The notes under the pieces are model-generated. The model was not told the DNA's origin and searched no databases. It worked only from the letters and a program-made list of their open reading frames with translations. A stretch of DNA of 64,000 nt from contig NZ_VCJO01000015.1 in the NCBI RefSeq assembly GCF_009712475.1, forward strand, positions 1 to 64,000, given 5' to 3'. A program made the position numbers and the translations under genes. How positions within the stretch are numbered: the stretch's first letter is position 1; every line of letters begins with the position of its first letter. Shown here piece by piece: positions 16,084 through 23,460 of the stretch. This stretch comes from Micromonospora sp. CP22 (lineage in GTDB: Bacteria; Actinomycetota; Actinomycetes; Mycobacteriales; Micromonosporaceae).

Positions 16084-17436
16084 TCAGCCCGCCGCCGGAT
16101 GATCGATCAGCTCACCCAGACCGGTCGCCACCAGTTCGTCCCTGATCACTGCGGCGTCGCCCTCCACCACCAGGGTCAGCGACTCCGGGTGCAGGTGCGT
16201 CGCAGCCGCCGCCGAGACCTGGTCCACCTGCGCGGCGAGCAGTTCCTCCCGCAGCCGGGCGTGGTAGTCGTCCGGCAGGTCGTGCACCACCAGCGTGCTC
16301 AGCGCTCCGGCGATCGCCCGGGGGCTCTGCAACTCGACCGAGAGCTGGCCCGCCCGCCAGGACCGGGCCACCGCCAGCTCGTCCTCGGTCACCCCACCCG
16401 ACTGGGTACGCGCGATCTCACCGACCGCCTCGACCAGCGCCGGAGCGGTGACGGCGGTCTGCACACCGGAGCTGACCGCGAACCGGCCGAACCGACGGGA
16501 CGAGGCGAAATCCCCCCGGATGCCGTACGTGTAGCCGCGAACCTCCCGGATGAGGTGGTTCAGCCGCGAGGTGAACGCCCCGCCGAGCACCGTGCCGGCG
16601 AGCGCGATCGGCACGTGGTCCGGATGCGCCCGGTGCGGCCCGGGATGACCGAGCCGCAGCGTGGACTGCACCGAACCGGGCCGGTCGACGAGGATGATCC
16701 GCCGCCCGGTACGCACCGGCACCTCGATCGGCGCACCCCGGTCCACCGGCCCACCGCCGGTACCGGCGAACGCCGTCGCGGCGAGGGCGTCCAGGTCGAG
16801 CCGGTCCAGGTCACCGGCGACGACGAGGGTGCCCGGGCGGATGAACCACTCCGAGTGGAAGACGGTGACGTCCTCCACGTCCAGACCGGCCACCGAGTCG
16901 GGGTCGCCGTACATCGGCCGGCCCCACCGGTTGCCGGCACCGAACAGGTCGGCGCGTAGCGCCGCGTCGGCGCGTGGTCCCGGGTTGGCCCAGTTTATCC
17001 GCAGCGCGGTGACCTCGTCGTCGCGTACCCGCCGCACGTCGTCCGGGTCCAACCTCGGGGTACGCACCGCCTCGGCGAGCAGCTCCACCGCCGCGCCCAG
17101 CCGACCCACCGGCACCTGAACGCTCGCCTGGAAGGTGTCCCAGTCCAGCCCGGTCACCAGCTCGGTGCCGAGCGCCTCGATGGCCAGCGCGTACGCGGTC
17201 GCGTCGCGCTGTGCGGTGCCCTCCTCCAGCGCCTTGGCCAGCACCCCGCCGAGCCCTTCCCGGCCCACCGGCTCCCGGCCAGCGCCCGCGTCGAGCAGCA
17301 GCATCGCCACGGCGAGGTTCTGCCGGGGCAGGTGCGCGGCGACGACCTGACCACCGGCGACGGACCGGCGGACCACCTGGGGGAAGCGGTACGGGCGGGC
17401 GATGCCCGGAGCGGGACGGTCAGCGATCAACGTCAC
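16084..17436 (-). CDS. M16-family peptidase-like subunit, non-catalytic
   Basis: 450 aa with the insulinase/mitochondrial-processing-peptidase fold, but the zinc motif is lost: the HxxEH position reads GVLAKALEEGT. The R/Y pair region near the C terminus (REVRGYTYGIRGDFASSRRFG) is preserved, as is typical for the alpha-type partner. It probably pairs with the catalytic M16 protein encoded just upstream to form a heterodimeric protease. GTG 17436 is preceded by GAAAGGATTGCCCA, and the stop of a 30-codon mini-ORF overlaps the start (GTGA). No signal peptide is visible, so it is cytoplasmic. Confidence 0.85.
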   Translation of the reverse strand: MTLIADRPAPGIARPYRFPQVVRRSVAGGQVVAAHLPRQNLAVAMLLLDAGAGREPVGREGLGGVLAKALEEGTAQRDATAYALAIEALGTELVTGLDWDTFQASVQVPVGRLGAAVELLAEAVRTPRLDPDDVRRVRDDEVTALRINWANPGPRADAALRADLFGAGNRWGRPMYGDPDSVAGLDVEDVTVFHSEWFIRPGTLVVAGDLDRLDLDALAATAFAGTGGGPVDRGAPIEVPVRTGRRIILVDRPGSVQSTLRLGHPGPHRAHPDHVPIALAGTVLGGAFTSRLNHLIREVRGYTYGIRGDFASSRRFGRFAVSSGVQTAVTAPALVEAVGEIARTQSGGVTEDELAVARSWRAGQLSVELQSPRAIAGALSTLVVHDLPDDYHARLREELLAAQVDQVSAAAATHLHPESLTLVVEGDAAVIRDELVATGLGELIDHPAAG

Positions 17437-17525
17437 TGGGCAATCCTTTCGTTCGCGACTGCGGGGCTCGCGACTACCGGGCCGCGACGACCCACCAGGC
17501 CGCGCCGCTCACTCCTCGCGCTCAC
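17433..17525 (-). CDS. Possible coupled 30-aa mini-ORF
   Basis: A GTG at 17525 follows the first copy of a duplicated ribosome-binding module (GAAAGGATTGCCC). The frame runs 30 codons, ending CAGTGA so that its stop overlaps the GTG of the non-catalytic M16 gene. The peptide is basic and Ala/Arg-rich (VSARSERRGLVGRRGPVVAS at the start). It may be a translational-coupling device rather than a functional peptide. There is no similarity to any known protein; expression is unproven. Confidence 0.35.
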   Translation of the reverse strand: MSARSERRGLVGRRGPVVASPAVANERIAQ

Positions 17526-17560
17526 CGGGCAATCCTTTCGTTCGCGACTGCGGGGCTCGC
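17438..17560. repeat. Two exact 34-bp direct repeats, unit offset 89 bp
   Basis: Positions 17438-17471 and 17527-17560 are identical over 34 bases, starting GGGCAATCCTTTCGTTCGCG. On the minus strand each copy carries the Shine-Dalgarno GAAAGGA and is followed by a GTG. The first copy drives a 30-codon mini-ORF and the second drives the M16 subunit gene. The 89-bp unit looks like a tandem duplication of an intercistronic module. Confidence 0.9.
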
Positions 17561-17568
17561 CGCTCTCC

Positions 17569-18861
17569 TCACCGGGCCTCCTCGGGGAGGTAGGTCAGCG
17601 TCACCCGGTCGGCGGCGGCGAGCGTCTCCGTCGCCACCTCGGCGATCTGCTCGGCGGTCACCGCGAGCCAGCCAGGTAGCCGCTCGGCGACGGTGGCCGG
17701 GTCACCGAACTGCGTGGCGTAGCGACTCAACGCGTCCGCCCGGCCGTCCACGGTGGACATCTGTCGCCACCACGCGGTGGTCAGCAGCGCCTTCGCGCGG
17801 TCCAGCTCGGCGGTGGTGACCGGCACGGTCGCCAGTTCGTCGACCACCTCGGCCAGCCCGGCCGCCAACTGCTCGGCGCTCACGCCCGGCCGGGCGGTGG
17901 CGGTGGCGATCAGCGGTGCGGGGGCGTGCGCCAGGTCCACCCCGTACGCCCCGACCAGGTCGGGCTGGGCGAGCCGCTCGCCGTCGGCGAGCCGCTGGTA
18001 GAGCCGACTGCCCCGACCGCTGCCGAGCACGGTGGCCAGCACCGTCACCACGTCGTACCCGGGACTGCCGAACGGGTGGGTGCGGTGCGCGACGTACACC
18101 CGGGGTGCCGGAACGTCGGCGACCACCGTCTCCTCGACGGGCACACCGGTGGCCGGCACGACGCGACCGTCGGGTGCCGGCGGGATCTCCGGCCGGGGCG
18201 GGATGCCGCCGAAGTACTTCTCGGCCAGCGTGACCACCTCGTCCACCGTGGTGTCGCCGACCACCGTGAGTACGGCGTTGTTCGGCGCGTAGTAGGTCTG
18301 GTGGAACGCCTGGAAGGTGGCCAGGTCAGCGGCGTTCAGATCGGCCATCGACCCGATGGTGGCGTGATGGTAGGGGTGACCGGGTGGATAGAGCAGCGGC
18401 AGCAGCCGCAACCAGGCGTCGCCGTAGGGCACGTTCTCGTAGCGCTGTCGCCGCTCGTTCTTGACCACGTCCCGCTGGTTGTCCAGCGTCTCCTGGGTCA
18501 GTGCCGGCACCAGCCCACCCATCCGGTCGGCCTCCAGCCAGAGCGCCAGCTCAAGGTGCTCGGCCGGGACCGTCTCGAAGTAGTTGGTGCGGTCCGGGTT
18601 GGTGGTGGCGTTCAGCGAGCCGCCCGCACCTTGGACCAGCTTCATGTGCTCGGTCTTCGCGACGTGCGTCGAGCCCTCGAACATCAGGTGCTCAAAGAGA
18701 TGGGCGAAGCCGGTCTGTCCGGCCGGCTCGTGCCGGGAACCGACGTCGTACCAGAGGTTCACCGCGACCGCCGGGGCGGTGCGATCCTCGCTGACCACCA
18801 CACGTAGGCCGTTGTCCAGTCGGGTCATCGAGATCGGCCAGGGGTAACCGCTGTCGGGCAT
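17569..18861 (-). CDS. M16 zinc metallopeptidase, catalytic subunit
   Basis: 430 aa of the pitrilysin/MPP-beta group. The inverted zinc motif HxxEH is present as HLFEH (His54, Glu57, His58), and the downstream third ligand lies in LDNQRDVVKNERRQ. The second half repeats the fold with the R/Y-type region. No signal peptide is visible, so it is predicted to be cytoplasmic, cleaving peptides together with the non-catalytic partner encoded downstream. The gap between the two genes holds the duplicated ribosome-binding module. The start is ATG 18861; no strong Shine-Dalgarno is visible. Confidence 0.92.
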   Translation of the reverse strand: MPDSGYPWPISMTRLDNGLRVVVSEDRTAPAVAVNLWYDVGSRHEPAGQTGFAHLFEHLMFEGSTHVAKTEHMKLVQGAGGSLNATTNPDRTNYFETVPAEHLELALWLEADRMGGLVPALTQETLDNQRDVVKNERRQRYENVPYGDAWLRLLPLLYPPGHPYHHATIGSMADLNAADLATFQAFHQTYYAPNNAVLTVVGDTTVDEVVTLAEKYFGGIPPRPEIPPAPDGRVVPATGVPVEETVVADVPAPRVYVAHRTHPFGSPGYDVVTVLATVLGSGRGSRLYQRLADGERLAQPDLVGAYGVDLAHAPAPLIATATARPGVSAEQLAAGLAEVVDELATVPVTTAELDRAKALLTTAWWRQMSTVDGRADALSRYATQFGDPATVAERLPGWLAVTAEQIAEVATETLAAADRVTLTYLPEEAR

Positions 18862-19015
18862 GGCACGACGCTATCCGATCTCCCTCCCCGGCAGGCTCCG
18901 GGACGCCCGCACCGGCGAGCCGCGTCGCGGGGCACCCCCGACGGGGGCCGTACCCGCTGACGACACCCGGGCGGGCAGGCGGCATCGACGGTACGACCGT
19001 GGGTATGCGGAAGAC

Positions 19016-19747
19016 ATGAGGATTCCCCGGTCGCAGCCCGCCGCCGTCGCCGAACGAGCGGCCCGAGCCCTGGCCCGGCTGCGCCGCAGTCGGTTGCTGC
19101 ACCCGGCTGGCCGGTCCTTCGCCGGTGAGGTCCGCGTCTGGGGTGAGTCCGGCCAGCCGACCGGTGTCCGGCTGCTCGACCTGCCGGGGCGCTACCCGGC
19201 GGTGGTCCGCCTCTCCAAGGGAACGCCCACCCCGGGCAGCTGGCCCGACGTGCTGGGTCTGGCGGTGCGGATACACCGTCCGACCGGTCGCCCCTTCGAC
19301 TTGCTGGTCAGCTCCAGCGCCGCCGCGCCGGGGCTACGCCACCTGCCGTTGCCCCGACGCCGCTTCGCCGGCACCTACAGCTCGATCATGTCCTACCGGG
19401 CCGGCCGGCGACGGCTGTGGTTGGCCGCGCTGGCCGACCCGGAGTCACCGGACCTGGGCCACGACCTGGCCGGGCTCTCCGCCGCGGTGACGGCGGAGCG
19501 CCCCGGGCTGGTCCTCGCGGTCGCCTCCGCGACGGGACCGTGGCGGCCGTTCGGGCGGGTCACCATCGGCGAGCAGCTCAGCGCGCGGGACGACGCCGCG
19601 CTCGCCTTCGACCCCGTCGGCAACCGCCCGGAGGAACTGCGGCTGGCCGGACCACTTGCCTGGCTGCGGCAACACACCTACCGGGGATCCCGGCGCGGTC
19701 GTGGCGTCCGGGTTCAGTCGGGCGGCTCGACGGGGTTGACAGTCTGA
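19016..19747 (+). CDS. Catalase-like-fold protein, probably non-enzymatic
   Basis: 243 aa. FAGEVRVWGESGQPTGVRLL, VVRLSKGTPTPGSWPDVLGL and AVRIHRPTGRPFDLLVSSS follow the beta-barrel core of heme-catalase-superfamily proteins of actinobacteria. The distal His and Asn of true catalases are not evident, so hydrogen-peroxide dismutation is doubtful; a lipid- or heme-binding role is possible. I chose ATG 19016, where the conserved part begins. It is divergent from the M16 gene, and its 3' end overlaps the convergent small gene by 34 nt. Confidence 0.6.
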   Translation: MRIPRSQPAAVAERAARALARLRRSRLLHPAGRSFAGEVRVWGESGQPTGVRLLDLPGRYPAVVRLSKGTPTPGSWPDVLGLAVRIHRPTGRPFDLLVSSSAAAPGLRHLPLPRRRFAGTYSSIMSYRAGRRRLWLAALADPESPDLGHDLAGLSAAVTAERPGLVLAVASATGPWRPFGRVTIGEQLSARDDAALAFDPVGNRPEELRLAGPLAWLRQHTYRGSRRGRGVRVQSGGSTGLTV

Positions 19748-19929
19748 TCCGAGGTACGCCGTTCCAGCACGGTGTCGGGGGCGGCGTTCTGGTCGGCCTC
19801 CCGGGCATCGGACTCGGCGAGGATCGCGTCGGCCTGCGCCTGCGCGTCGTCGCTGCCCGCGGCCGCCTCCTCGGGTAGCAGGTGTGCCCGGGACTCCACC
19901 CGCTCCTGGTCGCTTCGCTCGTCACTCAT
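19714..19929 (-). CDS. Small acidic hypothetical protein
   Basis: 71 aa, hydrophilic and acidic with an alanine/aspartate-rich centre (EEAAAGSDDAQAQADAILAE) and no membrane segment or known domain. ATG 19929 is preceded by GAGGAG. The gene overlaps the 3' end of the convergent catalase-like gene. It resembles the many small acidic proteins of Micromonosporaceae with unknown function; that resemblance is general, not a family assignment. Confidence 0.6.
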   Translation of the reverse strand: MSDERSDQERVESRAHLLPEEAAAGSDDAQAQADAILAESDAREADQNAAPDTVLERRTSDQTVNPVEPPD

Positions 19930-20011
19930 GCCGCTCCTCATACCCCGATGGCGTCTCCGGCACTCCGTGAGACTCCGGCGACGGGAGGGTGAGCGTTCGG
20001 GCACATTCAGG

Positions 20012-20017
20012 TACGCT
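20012..20017 (+). promoter_or_regulatory. Candidate -10 for the DAHP synthase leader
   Basis: TACGCT ends seven bases before the GTG of the aromatic leader peptide, so the mRNA would start at or near that codon and be leaderless. The -35 region (GTGAGC, about 17 bp upstream) is weak. Confidence 0.4.
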
Positions 20018-20024
20018 TACCGGC

Positions 20025-20081
20025 GTGACGCGGTCGTATCGATGGTTTAGGCAGCCGGCTCGGCCGGTGACCTCACCATGA
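20025..20081 (+). CDS. Candidate aromatic leader peptide
   Basis: An 18-codon frame (GTG start) encodes VTRSYRWFRQPARPVTSP. Codons 5 to 8 read Tyr-Arg-Trp-Phe, so all three aromatic amino acids occur within four codons, directly upstream of the first enzyme of aromatic biosynthesis. The stop lies within the 5' part of a long hairpin (20055-20106), and a terminator-like hairpin follows at 20109-20132. The position, aromatic codons and hairpins together fit ribosome-mediated attenuation. No Shine-Dalgarno is present; the transcript appears leaderless. Confidence 0.62.
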   Translation: MTRSYRWFRQPARPVTSP

Positions 20082-20135
20082 TCTGACGTCACCGATTTCG
20101 AGCCGGCCGGGCAGGAGCTTTCGTTCCTGCCCTTT
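20055..20135 (+). promoter_or_regulatory. Attenuator: two consecutive hairpins
   Basis: Hairpin 1 pairs CCGGCTCG (20055-20062) with CGAGCCGG (20099-20106) and CGGTGAC (20065-20071) with GTCACCG (20088-20094). Hairpin 2 pairs GGGCAGGA (20109-20116) with TCCTGCCC (20125-20132) and is followed by TTT, like an intrinsic terminator. Ribosome stalling at the Tyr/Trp/Phe codons would cover or free the 5' arm of hairpin 1. The exact switch pairing is inference. Confidence 0.6.
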
Positions 20136-20201
20136 CGCGTACGAGCAGCCGGCTCGACCCGGGCACCGGCCCCGGGTGCGGTCGGCGGAAGGATGCCTAC
20201 C

Positions 20202-21299
20202 GTGACGACCCCGGAGGACCACCGGGTCATCGACCAGCGGATCGACCGTGTCGTACCGCTGACCACCCCGGCCCTGCTGCACCACGAGTTGCCCCTGGAC
20301 GACGCCCTGACCACGGCCGTGCTGACCGGCCGCCGGGCGGTCGGTCAGGTGCTCGACCGGGCCGACGACCGGCTGCTGGTGGTGGTCGGCCCGTGCTCGG
20401 TCCACGACCCCGCCGCCGCCCTCGACTACGCCCACCGGCTTCGGGCAGCGGCCGAGCGGGTGGCCGACGACCTGCTCGTCGTGATGCGGGTCTACTTCGA
20501 GAAGCCGCGTTCCACGGTGGGTTGGAAGGGCCTGATCAACGATCCTGGGCTGGACGGCTCCGGGGACGTCAACACGGGTCTGCGGCGGGCTCGGGCGCTG
20601 CTGCTCGACGTGCTGCGGCTCGGTCTCCCGGTGGGCTGCGAGTTCCTCGACCCGATCACCCCGCAGTACATCGCGGACACCGTCGCGTGGGGCGCGATCG
20701 GGGCACGGACGGTGGAGAGCCAGGTGCACCGCCAGCTCGCCTCCGGGCTGTCCATGCCGATCGGCATGAAGAACCGCCCGGACGGCAGCATCGCCACCGC
20801 TGTCGACGCGATCCGGGCCGCCGGGGTGCCGCACGTCTTCCCCGGCATCGACGTCTCCGGCACCCCGGCGATCATGCACACGCGCGGTAACGCGGACGGG
20901 CATCTGGTGCTGCGCGGTGGCGGCGGTCGGCCGAACTACGACGCGGCGTCGGTGGCCGGCGCGTTGGACCTGCTCCGCGCCGCCGGGTTGCCGGAGCGGC
21001 TGGTGGTGGACGCCAGTCACGCCAACAGCGGCAAGGACCACCGCAACCAGCCCGGGGTGGCCGCCGACGTCGCCGCGCAGATCGCCGCCGGCCAGCGGGG
21101 CATCGTGGGGATCATGCTGGAGAGCTTCCTGGTGCCCGGGCGCCAGGACCTCGACCCCACCCGCGAACTCACCTACGGTCAGTCGGTCACCGACGCCTGC
21201 ATCGGCTGGGACACCACCGAGGAGGTGCTCACCGACCTGGCCACCGCCGTACGCGCCCGCCGGGCCGTCGCTCCCCTGGCCACCCCCACCTCCGCCTAG
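20202..21299 (+). CDS. aroF: DAHP synthase, class I
   Basis: 365 aa; condenses phosphoenolpyruvate with erythrose 4-phosphate, the first step of the shikimate pathway. Class I (AroF/G/H) signatures are present: VVVGPCSVHDP, EKPRSTVGWKGL, the metal/substrate region SQVHRQLASGLSMPIGMKN and HTRGNADGHLVLRGG. The N-terminal extension carries the regulatory segment expected for feedback inhibition. GGAAGG at 20187-20192 gives nine-base spacing to GTG 20202, whereas the in-frame ATG at 20193 would directly abut it, so I prefer the GTG. An aromatic leader and attenuator precede it and a long hairpin terminates it. Confidence 0.95.
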   Translation: MTTPEDHRVIDQRIDRVVPLTTPALLHHELPLDDALTTAVLTGRRAVGQVLDRADDRLLVVVGPCSVHDPAAALDYAHRLRAAAERVADDLLVVMRVYFEKPRSTVGWKGLINDPGLDGSGDVNTGLRRARALLLDVLRLGLPVGCEFLDPITPQYIADTVAWGAIGARTVESQVHRQLASGLSMPIGMKNRPDGSIATAVDAIRAAGVPHVFPGIDVSGTPAIMHTRGNADGHLVLRGGGGRPNYDAASVAGALDLLRAAGLPERLVVDASHANSGKDHRNQPGVAADVAAQIAAGQRGIVGIMLESFLVPGRQDLDPTRELTYGQSVTDACIGWDTTEEVLTDLATAVRARRAVAPLATPTSA

Positions 21300-21316
21300 T
21301 CACGCCTGACCCGAGT

Positions 21317-21372
21317 CGACCGAGAGGTCGTCGCCACCGCAGAGCGCTCTGGGTGCGACGACCTCTCGGTCG
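21317..21372 (+). terminator. Long palindromic terminator after DAHP synthase
   Basis: The arms CGACCGAGAGGTCGTCG (21317-21333) and its exact reverse complement (21356-21372) form a 17-bp stem. The interior contains the further palindrome CAGAGCGCTCTG, so almost all of the 56 nt can pair. It lies 17 bases beyond the stop codon. Confidence 0.8.
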
Positions 21373-21431
21373 CCCGCGAGGTGGCGGGAGGGTGGGTGTT
21401 TTGGGGGGTGGGAGGGGGGTAGGTCACGGAG

Positions 21432-21800
21432 GTGAACGACGACGTACCCGTGACCGAGGCGCCCACGGTGCCCACGACGCAGGCCCAGCTGCCGGAAGCC
21501 ACCCTGGCTGACGTGCCCGTGGTCGACACCGCCGCGCTCGATCCACCGACCACCGACCTGCCCGCGACGGCTATCGAGTTCGGTGACGAGGTGGAGATCG
21601 AGGAGGTGGACACCCGTCCGCTCGACGAACTGCTCGACGACCTCTACCACGGTCAGGAGCGGATCAGCCAGGTGGACATCTACCGCCGCGCGGTCGCCGC
21701 GGAACTGCCGGCGCAGTTGCTGTCCCGGCTCAACGCACTGCCGCAGGGCGAGTACGCGGTCGACGAGGTGACCGACCTGCTGGGCGGCTCGGCGGGCTGA
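21432..21800 (+). CDS. Hypothetical acidic protein
   Basis: 122 aa. The N-terminal 60 residues are Thr/Pro/Val-rich and acidic, probably unstructured. The C-terminal 60 (LDELLDDLYHGQERISQVDI, then LLSRLNALPQGEYAVDEVTDLL) look like a small helical domain, possibly related to DUF2795-type folds, but I cannot assign it. GTG 21432 follows GGAGGGGGGT with rather long spacing. It starts a run of three or more small lineage-specific genes. Confidence 0.6.
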   Translation: MNDDVPVTEAPTVPTTQAQLPEATLADVPVVDTAALDPPTTDLPATAIEFGDEVEIEEVDTRPLDELLDDLYHGQERISQVDIYRRAVAAELPAQLLSRLNALPQGEYAVDEVTDLLGGSAG

Positions 21801-21837
21801 CCAGTCGGTCGATGCCGGTGACGAGGAGAGGAACACC

Positions 21838-22035
21838 ATGACGCAGCGCGAGGAAGATCAGCACCCCCGTACGCCCGCGCTCGGCCAGCCACCCGAGGGC
21901 ACCGACACCCTGCCCGAGCCCGACTTCGCCAACGAACACGACCGCACCGCTGTGGACCGGGACATCGTCACCGGTGAGGACGAGGAGGAGCGGGAGCCGG
22001 AGTCGCCGCGCGGCTGGTCCGGCATGCAGCGCTGA
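21838..22035 (+). CDS. Small acidic hypothetical protein
   Basis: 65 aa, very hydrophilic (DIVTGEDEEEREPESPRGWS), no membrane segment and no known domain. GAGGAGAGGAACACC before the ATG is a strong ribosome-binding site, which is the main support for a real gene. It is followed by a hairpin terminator. Function unknown. Confidence 0.6.
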   Translation: MTQREEDQHPRTPALGQPPEGTDTLPEPDFANEHDRTAVDRDIVTGEDEEEREPESPRGWSGMQR

Positions 22036-22047
22036 CCACGGTACGTC

Positions 22048-22082
22048 GACGAGGCCGGCCCACAGGTGGGGTCGGCCTCGTC
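22048..22082. terminator. Bidirectional hairpin terminator
   Basis: GACGAGGCCG (22048-22057) pairs with CGGCCTCGTC (22073-22082), with a further CCC/GGG pair inside. It lies between convergent genes (stop of the plus-strand small gene at 22035, stop of the DUF1360 gene at 22098) and can serve both. Confidence 0.75.
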
Positions 22083-22097
22083 ATCGCTTGTAACCGG

Positions 22098-22634
22098 TCA
22101 GTCCTCCTCCCTGCCACCACCCTCGGCCGCCTGTTGGGCCACCGCGTACCCCATTTGCAGGAAGTCTGAGGCCGCCACGGCGGTCAGCGCGGTGGCGACG
22201 AGGCGGGTCAGTCGCGGCGCGAGCACCAGCCCGCCGGTGAGCCCGGTGGCCACCCACACGGCCAGGCAGAACGGGCAGCTGAGCAGCTCGCCGATGGCGT
22301 GGCGGGTGGAGCTGCCCGAGTCGCGTACCTGTTCCATCACCTCGCCACTGCCGATGGGCCGGTCGTACCGGGTGAAGGGGGCCCGCAACGGGCTGGTCAC
22401 CGCGTCCTTGGACAGCAGGCGACTCAGCTTGTGGGTGGCGACGGCGAGCAGCACCACATCCGACGTGGCGGGTCGCTCGGGCACGGTTCGACCTGTCGCC
22501 TTCACCAGGCCGGCGATCGCACCGGTCACACCGGCGTAGGTGCCCATCGCCGCCAGGTAGCCGCCGAGTGGGCGATGCTCGTGCGGCGCGTACGCCTTGC
22601 GTAGTCGCGCCACTTTCTGTCTCAGGTTGCTCAC
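22098..22634 (-). CDS. DUF1360 membrane protein
   Basis: 178 aa. Central RPATSDVVLLAVATHKLSRLL and the cysteine motif LSCPFCLAVWVA are hallmarks of DUF1360, a family of small membrane proteins that includes spore-coat CotF-like relatives of unknown role. Two or three hydrophobic segments are predicted in the C-terminal half. The start is GTG 22634, preceded by GAGGAGG; the upstream frame to 22910 belongs to the neighbouring gene in another frame. Confidence 0.82.
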   Translation of the reverse strand: MSNLRQKVARLRKAYAPHEHRPLGGYLAAMGTYAGVTGAIAGLVKATGRTVPERPATSDVVLLAVATHKLSRLLSKDAVTSPLRAPFTRYDRPIGSGEVMEQVRDSGSSTRHAIGELLSCPFCLAVWVATGLTGGLVLAPRLTRLVATALTAVAASDFLQMGYAVAQQAAEGGGREED

Positions 22635-22692
22635 CCGGCCTCCTCGGGGGTCACGTTGGATGTCGCCGACGTCGACGGCGGGTTCCGACCGG

Positions 22693-23016
22693 TCAGCCGG
22701 CCTGGAGGTTGTCGGCCACCGTGCGGGCGAGGCTGTGCAGCGCCTCGTCGGCGAGCCGGTCGATGTCCTCGCCACCGCCGCGGAGTTCGAGGCGGAGCCG
22801 GGAGCCGCCCGTGTCGACCGACTCGACCTGGAGATCGGCCGACCAGTCGGTGTCGCGGGCCGCCCAGCGGGCCCGCAGTCGCCCGGCGTCGTCCTCCCGG
22901 GCCGGGTCACCCGAGAGCAGTGGCTCGGGCAGCCAGGAGGAGATCCGGTTGGGGTCGGTGGCGGTGTTGAACACGACCTCCGGGGGCGCGGAGACCCCCC
23001 GCTCCGCGTACCCCAT
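22693..23016 (-). CDS. SRPBCC / polyketide-cyclase-like protein
   Basis: 107 aa, a compact START-like domain: ERGVSAPPEVVFNTATDPNR, SSWLPEPLLSG and the terminal helix ADEALHSLARTVADNLQAG fit the SRPBCC helix-grip fold. The ligand is unknown. ATG 23016 overlaps the stop of the upstream DUF6158-like gene by one base, implying coupled translation. Confidence 0.68.
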   Translation of the reverse strand: MGYAERGVSAPPEVVFNTATDPNRISSWLPEPLLSGDPAREDDAGRLRARWAARDTDWSADLQVESVDTGGSRLRLELRGGGEDIDRLADEALHSLARTVADNLQAG

Positions 23017-23339
23017 CACGCGTCCCGCAGCCGACTCGGGTCGACCTCACGCCCCGGGTGCCGGGCGAGGTACTCGGTCTCCAGCTCGGCGGTACGCCGC
23101 AGGTGGTTGGCGAGCGCCGAGTCGGTCGCGTGGCGGAGGGTGTCCAGGCGGGTGCGGTGCAGACTCTGCATCTCCCGGATGAGATCCTCCTCCCCCAGCT
23201 CCGCCGGGTCGATACCGAGCAGGTCGGCGTCCGACGCGGGGGCAGCCGTCCGGTCGTCGCCCCACTCGGGGATCCGCTGCTCGGGGCTCACCTCCGTACC
23301 GCCGGCAGGAAATGGGTCCTGTGGTCCCGATGCCGTCAT
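23016..23339 (-). CDS. DUF6158-like hypothetical protein
   Basis: 107 aa. The C-terminal region GIDPAELGEEDLIREMQSLH, then TDSALANHLRRTAELETEYL and REVDPSRL follows a helical family I recall as DUF6158 in actinobacteria; the number is from memory. It is soluble with no catalytic residues evident. GAGGGGGCG precedes the ATG. The gene is coupled to the SRPBCC gene downstream. Confidence 0.62.
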   Translation of the reverse strand: MTASGPQDPFPAGGTEVSPEQRIPEWGDDRTAAPASDADLLGIDPAELGEEDLIREMQSLHRTRLDTLRHATDSALANHLRRTAELETEYLARHPGREVDPSRLRDA

Positions 23340-23460
23340 CTCGCCCCCTCATCCGTCGTGGGCTGGCGTCTGTACGGTTGCCCGCACCGGGTGTGGCCAA
23401 ACCAGAAGGTGCTACGACACCGCGTCGGAGACCACGGCCGACCCCGGTACCCTCGGTGGC

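Noticed and set aside
16084..18861. A mitochondrial-type fusion or frameshift of a single M16 protein
   Set aside because: Each half has its own start signals and complete fold; the lost zinc motif in the second is the usual state of the non-catalytic partner.
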